A DNA stretch of 64,000 nucleotides from Ezakiella coagulans. Its GTDB lineage: Bacteria; Bacillota; Clostridia; Tissierellales; Peptoniphilaceae. The stretch is from positions 62,001 to 126,000 of the forward strand of contig NZ_QEKV01000004.1 in the NCBI RefSeq assembly GCF_003096635.1, in the 5' to 3' direction. Positions 61,301 to 64,000 of the stretch are shown here, in pieces (within the stretch, counting starts at the first letter, position 1; every line of letters begins with the position of its first letter). Position numbers and translations under genes: made by a program. The notes beneath the pieces were generated by a model, which saw only the letters and a program-made list of their open reading frames with translations, was not told where the DNA came from and ran no database searches.

Positions 61301-61867
61301 GCACTTGAGAGAAAGACTTTCTATGAAAAACAAATTGCCGATTGCAAGGATTCGATTGACGACTTGCTTTCGATTTTGAAAAAAATAAATCGCGATATGA
61401 AGTCGCAGTTCAACGAGGCATTTGTAGAAATAAGAAACAACTTCAAATATGTTTTTGAAGAACTGTTTAACGGCGGAAAGGCGGACCTCACGATGACGGA
61501 TCCTGATGATCCGCTGAACACAGGAATTCAAATTATTGCAAAACCGCCCGGAAAGAAAGAACAACAGCTTAGCCTTTTGTCGGGCGGAGAAAAAACATTG
61601 ACCGCAATGGCACTTCTCTTTGCATTCTTAAAACTTAAACCGTCACCATTTTGTATACTTGACGAGATTGATGCGGCACTCGACGACGCAAACATCATGC
61701 GTTATACAAATTTCTTAAGAAAGTTGAGCGAAGACAGTCAATTCTTAATCATCACGCACAGAAAACCGACACTCGAAGTTGCGGACACAATTTACGGTGT
61801 GTGCATGAGAAAGAAGGGTATAAGCGATATCATAAGCATGAGAATTGAAGAATATGAAGAAGAATAA
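58367..61867 (+). CDS. smc: Chromosome segregation ATPase SMC
   Basis: This 1166-residue ABC-type ATPase has Walker A GPNGSGKSN (31-39), then 'IIGQGQIDNVLS' and a coiled coil (about 170-500). The hinge with 'GYLAEVTYNIDVDSKYTKAIETAFGAKLGYIIT' is at about 505-660, and the return coiled coil follows. The C-terminal head has signature 'LSLLSGGEKTLTAMALLFAF' and 'CILDEIDAALDDANI'. It organises and helps segregate the chromosome with ScpA/B. Start is TTG with GAGGG ahead. It is the usual partner of ftsY, but lacks rnc just before it. Confidence 0.95.
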   Translation: MFLKELTIKGFKSFLNTTKLDFFHGVTAIVGPNGSGKSNISDAIRWVLGETSIKTLRGNKMEDVIFTGTDDIKPVGFAEVEIKFSECELERFPYSEIVVSRRVYRDGESEYYINKNKVRLKDVRELFMDTGLGRDGYSIIGQGQIDNVLSTKPEDRRFIFEEASGISKFRYKREEALTKIKNANDDLDRLTDVYSEIKKNYERLKTESSKAKEYTELAIVKKDLELDLMYKNLIKNAEDRKKLIDSIEIYENDKKRENDNIVKLKEDSKEIEKKIDELSIVIDNVSKEKMEVIRSFTESKGNHRLEAENIKRLESDISTFKSTIETNLEKIEQYKTANKELAIILNSTDDGGLSSDEKEKRTELLEKLDAMSKNLEALRDKMMSENLSYNKSKLDFDSNKKREEFYDERIENLESSLEDLKSTLEISRKDFEDLCESLEKKHESLKELESTIGESRETLARMQKETQEFNRNKENLENKIRNYKYELALKNNILEQYQLSGFSNKKVNEKFKNDKGYLAEVTYNIDVDSKYTKAIETAFGAKLGYIITRTQDDAKEMVEFLKTNKFGRATFLPLELYNKPTNFKALKPDEDCLGYAADHVKTSPELENLIRSVLGPIVIFKDLKSATLKRREYNSSIVTLDGEFLHFSGSITGGEGKKEQITPLSIKNEIKALKTDLNANEEALKKLGDAEALINNFNSFKEKYDSSVRDYENYKIEFAKDKNEKNLMEDKLGALEERKAGLLEELKKIHAEKSWILIDEISDEAYNKSKTEYENYKSEFEKFKESADETLRELNEKENNIKLFLYKKENAQSRIDENNLQVKNLEIENGNLKKTLEENKKMLEEKGEIKDSLFKSMTEFEEKEKLIDSKTNELYKERNELRAKFETLSIQEDSIRENITGINEKINSDNLKIARIDENLEIKKNDLLNEYNISYDEFISSERETASLRELTQNINEINSKIELMGPVNMSAIAGYKEALERKTFYEKQIADCKDSIDDLLSILKKINRDMKSQFNEAFVEIRNNFKYVFEELFNGGKADLTMTDPDDPLNTGIQIIAKPPGKKEQQLSLLSGGEKTLTAMALLFAFLKLKPSPFCILDEIDAALDDANIMRYTNFLRKLSEDSQFLIITHRKPTLEVADTIYGVCMRKKGISDIISMRIEEYEEE

Positions 61868-61886
61868 TAAATAATAATATTTTGAT

Positions 61887-61913
61887 GAAAGCGGCAGAGA
61901 TGTCGCTTTTTTT
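61887..61913 (+). terminator. Rho-independent terminator after smc
   Basis: AAAGCGGCA pairs with TGTCGCTTT (one G-U pair) around GAGA, followed by seven Ts. Confidence 0.85.
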
Positions 61914-61926
61914 GTGTGTATAATGA

Positions 61927-61955
61927 TTGAAAAGAAATATATTTTAATGTATAAT
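61927..61955 (+). promoter_or_regulatory. Promoter for ftsY
   Basis: TTGAAA (61927-61932), 17 bases, TATAAT (61950-61955), about 32 bases before ftsY. Confidence 0.8.
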
Positions 61956-61986
61956 TAAATGTAATGTTAAATTAAGGAGAGATTGA

Positions 61987-63345
61987 ATGTTTAATTGGTT
62001 TAAAAACAAATTTTCTAAGAAAAAAGAAAATGATGAGAATAAGATTGAAGAAGTTATAGAGGAGTCAACAAAAAAAGTTGATGAAGCGGAAATATCAGAA
62101 CCGATTTTCCAAAAGAAAACCGAGTCACATGAAATAAAAAATGAGCCGACTTTTGAAAAGAAGGTTGAAACTCATGAAGAAGCATTTAAAAATGAAACTA
62201 TAAAAACAGAAGTTCCTGAAAAGAAAGAAGAACCTGTTGTAAAAGAAGTTGTTACCGAAGAAAAGCATGTTGAACCGGCTCCAAAGATTGAAACTCATGA
62301 AGAAATAAAAGAAGAACCGAAGCAGGAAGTAGTTCAAGAAAAATATGAAGAGCCGAAAAAAGAATTGATTCATGCAGCAGTGAAGAAAGAACTTGAAAAT
62401 ACGAATGACGAAGAAGAGCTGAAAGATACAAAGGAAAGCATATTCAAGAGATTTATTAAAGGCGTCAACAAGACCAGAAAGAATTTCAGCTACCAAATCA
62501 ACTCCGTATTTACAGAAAACGATATCGACGACGATTTCTATGAAGAACTTGAAGAAGTTATGGTTATGGGTGACATCGGAGCTTCGACAACAATGACTAT
62601 TATTGACATTTTGAAGGAAAGAATTATCGATAAAGGCATACACAAAACTTCGGAAGCGAAGGAACTTTTAAAAGAAATTATTTTGGAAGTTATGAACGAA
62701 CATATCGAGGACAATTATCTTCACCTCGAACCGTCACCGGCAATTTTGATGCTTGTCGGTGTTAACGGAGTCGGAAAGACAACGACATGTGGAAAGCTTG
62801 CATATCAATTTAAACAAGAGGGCAAGAGTGTTGCTATTATCGCTGCTGACACATTTAGAGCTGCCGCAATCGAACAGCTCGAAGTTTGGGGCGAAAGAGC
62901 AGGCGTTAAAATCATTAGTCAAAAAGAAGGCTCGGACCCTGCTGCAGTTGTTTTTGACGGACTCGATTATTCAATCAAAAACAATATCGACATCACAATT
63001 ATCGATACAGCGGGACGTCTTCACAACAAAGTGAACCTCATGAATGAGCTCAACAAGGTAAAAAGAATTATTGACAAGAAGATGCCGAATGCAACAATGG
63101 AAGTTATATTGGCACTCGACGCAACTACGGGACAAAACGCACTCCTTCAAGTTAAAGAATTTAAAGAAGCCGCTGAAATTACAGGTGTTTCTTTAAATAA
63201 ACTCGACGGCACTGCAAAGGGCGGAGTTATAATTCCGATTCAATACGAAGAAAAAATTCCGGTAAAGATTGTCGGTGTAGGAGAATCGATTTACGACCTT
63301 CAACCTTTCGAGCCGGAACTCTTTGTAAATGCTATATTTGAGTAA
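61987..63345 (+). CDS. ftsY: Signal recognition particle receptor FtsY with long charged N-terminal extension
   Basis: This 452-residue GTPase docks ribosome-SRP complexes at the membrane. After a basic amphipathic start (MFNWFKNKFSKKK) residues 15-140 are Glu/Lys-rich with recurring E[TS]HE phrases (about 46, 62 and 102). The N domain and G domain follow from about 155. G1 is GVNGVGKTTT (about 257), then 'DTFRAAAIEQLEVW', 'IIDTAGRLHNK' and 'TKLDG'-like 'LNKLDGTAKGG'. The extension is of the length seen in enterobacteria rather than the short Bacillus form. SD AAGGAGAG. Confidence 0.94.
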   Translation: MFNWFKNKFSKKKENDENKIEEVIEESTKKVDEAEISEPIFQKKTESHEIKNEPTFEKKVETHEEAFKNETIKTEVPEKKEEPVVKEVVTEEKHVEPAPKIETHEEIKEEPKQEVVQEKYEEPKKELIHAAVKKELENTNDEEELKDTKESIFKRFIKGVNKTRKNFSYQINSVFTENDIDDDFYEELEEVMVMGDIGASTTMTIIDILKERIIDKGIHKTSEAKELLKEIILEVMNEHIEDNYLHLEPSPAILMLVGVNGVGKTTTCGKLAYQFKQEGKSVAIIAADTFRAAAIEQLEVWGERAGVKIISQKEGSDPAAVVFDGLDYSIKNNIDITIIDTAGRLHNKVNLMNELNKVKRIIDKKMPNATMEVILALDATTGQNALLQVKEFKEAAEITGVSLNKLDGTAKGGVIIPIQYEEKIPVKIVGVGESIYDLQPFEPELFVNAIFE

Positions 63346-63379
63346 TTTATAAATATTTATGAAAATTGCGAAAAAACTA

Positions 63380-63408
63380 TTGACAAGCGGTTATTTATTT
63401 GATATTAT
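63380..63408 (+). promoter_or_regulatory. Promoter for ylxM-ffh
   Basis: TTGACA (63380-63385), 17 bases, TATTAT (63403-63408). Confidence 0.8.
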
Positions 63409-63414
63409 ATCTAT

Positions 63415-63433
63415 GTCAACAAAAAAGGTTGAC
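63415..63433. promoter_or_regulatory. Inverted repeat GTCAAC/GTTGAC at the ylxM transcription start
   Basis: Six-base perfect arms around seven bases lie immediately downstream of the -10 box and 15 bases before the ylxM start codon. It is a candidate operator or 5' mRNA hairpin overlapping the ribosome-binding zone. Confidence 0.45.
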
Positions 63434-63447
63434 AAGGGGTTGTTGTT

Positions 63448-63795
63448 ATGATAGAATATTTTGAGTTGGGACGGCTTTATGATTTTTACAAAGAGCTGTT
63501 GACCGATCGACAAAGAGAAGCACTTGATCTATATTACAATGACGATTTGACAATGATTGAAATTGCGGAAGAACTTGGCATAAGTAAACAGGCGGTTTCA
63601 ACAAATATCAAAAACGGAGTTTCAAATCTCGAAAAATTCGAAGAAAATCTGAAACTTGCGAGAAATTATTATATTATAGAAAGTGCAAAAGATAAACTTG
63701 AGAATTTATATAATAACTCTGTAAAGAAAAAAGATTTACCGACAGATGTTGAAGAAGAAATTTTTGCAATTCTAAGTATGCTCGATGAAATTTGA
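63448..63795 (+). CDS. ylxM: YlxM/p13-like helix-turn-helix protein
   Basis: This 115-residue protein has a sigma-70 region-4-like HTH: 'LLTDRQREALDLYYNDDLTMIEIAEELGISKQAVSTNIKNG' (about 18-58), then a helical tail. YlxM proteins are encoded with ffh and stimulate SRP function in some species. The HTH suggests a past or present DNA role. SD AAGGGG. ffh follows 14 nt later. Confidence 0.9.
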   Translation: MIEYFELGRLYDFYKELLTDRQREALDLYYNDDLTMIEIAEELGISKQAVSTNIKNGVSNLEKFEENLKLARNYYIIESAKDKLENLYNNSVKKKDLPTDVEEEIFAILSMLDEI

Positions 63796-63809
63796 TTAAA
63801 GGTGATTAT

Positions 63810-64000
63810 ATGTTTGAAAGTTTAAGTGAAAAAATACAATCCAGTCTCGCAAAGATTACCGGAAAGGGCAAGCTCAACGAAAAAGATGTAGACCTGGTAA
63901 TGCGAGAAGTAAAGATGGCACTTTTGGAGGCAGATGTAAACTTTAAAGTTGTTAAAAGCTTTACTAAAACCGTCAAAGAAAGAGCAATTGGAAAAGAGGT
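63810..64000 (+). CDS. ffh: Signal recognition particle protein Ffh (partial, N-terminus only)
   Basis: The ATG at 63810 (SD AAAGGTGAT) opens a frame that continues to the window edge for 63 codons. It reads 'MFESLSEKIQSSLAKITG', then 'REVKMALLEADVNFKVVKSF', the N-domain signature of Ffh. The GTPase and M domains lie beyond the window. It completes the ftsY-ylxM-ffh set. Confidence 0.93.
   Translation, partial: MFESLSEKIQSSLAKITGKGKLNEKDVDLVMREVKMALLEADVNFKVVKSFTKTVKERAIGKE

Noticed and set aside
1-64000. tRNA, rRNA, transposase or integrase genes
   Set aside because: I looked for cloverleaf ends with CCA-like stems, rRNA-like conserved runs and DDE/recombinase motifs in the intergenic and islet sequence and found none I could support.

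Overview
This window is a dense, AT-rich bacterial chromosome segment of low-GC Gram-positive (Bacillota) type. Evidence for this is the gene order smc-ftsY-ylxM-ffh, plsX-acpP, the pair yloU-fakA followed by recG, the prpC-prkC-rsgA-rpe-thiN run, and sepF-ylmH-lspA, together with strong AGGAGG ribosome sites and frequent TTG starts. No sporulation gene, rRNA or tRNA was recognised. Genus is inference; the set fits an anaerobic coccus of the Tissierellia/Peptoniphilaceae kind better than a Bacillus, but the sequence alone does not prove this.

Layout. 1-2867 (minus): a lipoprotein-export/MacB-type ABC ATPase and a large secreted repeat protein running off the left edge. 3018-4676: TGS-containing uridine-kinase-like protein. 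4717-7131 (minus): rodA followed by a winged-helix/DUF1700-like/small membrane protein trio. 7217-12458: queG, an EF-G paralogue and a short UvrD-type helicase (minus). 12601-17546: MBL hydrolase, hemZ, aspS, tcdA and an RseC-like Cys-rich membrane protein. 17648-26372: glyA, der, plsY, gpsA, an HlyD-like protein, ylmE, sepF, ylmH, lspA and an rluD-type gene. 26373-28085 (minus): rqcH. 28220-41199: a long plus-strand housekeeping run gmk-rpoZ-coaBC-priA-def-fmt-rsmB-rlmN-prpC-prkC-rsgA-rpe-thiN with many 1-20 nt overlaps, which implies translational coupling. rpmB (minus) and yloU-fakA-recG-rsmD-coaD-coiled-coil follow. 47329-51987: a two-component system with an FtsX-type ABC exporter. 52004-53080 (minus): tmcAL. 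53081-55549: an accessory islet with one intact PH-like, tail-anchored gene flanked by decayed reading frames. 55550-64000: ackA, rpmF, plsX, acpP, smc, ftsY, ylxM and the start of ffh.

How the parts work together. Most of the window is translation, ribosome maturation and rescue (aspS, rpmB, rpmF, def, fmt, rsmB, rlmN, rsgA, der, rqcH, rsmD), CoA and phospholipid synthesis (coaBC, coaD, plsX, acpP, plsY, gpsA, fakA), DNA repair and segregation (priA, recG, smc), cell shape and division (rodA, sepF, prkC) and protein targeting (ftsY, ylxM, ffh, lspA). Accessory content is limited to the left-edge ABC/exoprotein pair, the DUF1700-like operon, the sensor/ABC locus and the tmcAL-ackA islet.

Most notable points: a pure Asp/Tyr 32-residue tract beside the membrane helix of PrkC; decayed genes in the tmcAL-ackA islet whose in-frame TGA codons sit where tryptophan would fit; a promoter that runs straight into a terminator-like hairpin ahead of the response-regulator gene; and the absence of rnc and the DUF177 gene from their usual places in the plsX-smc neighbourhood.
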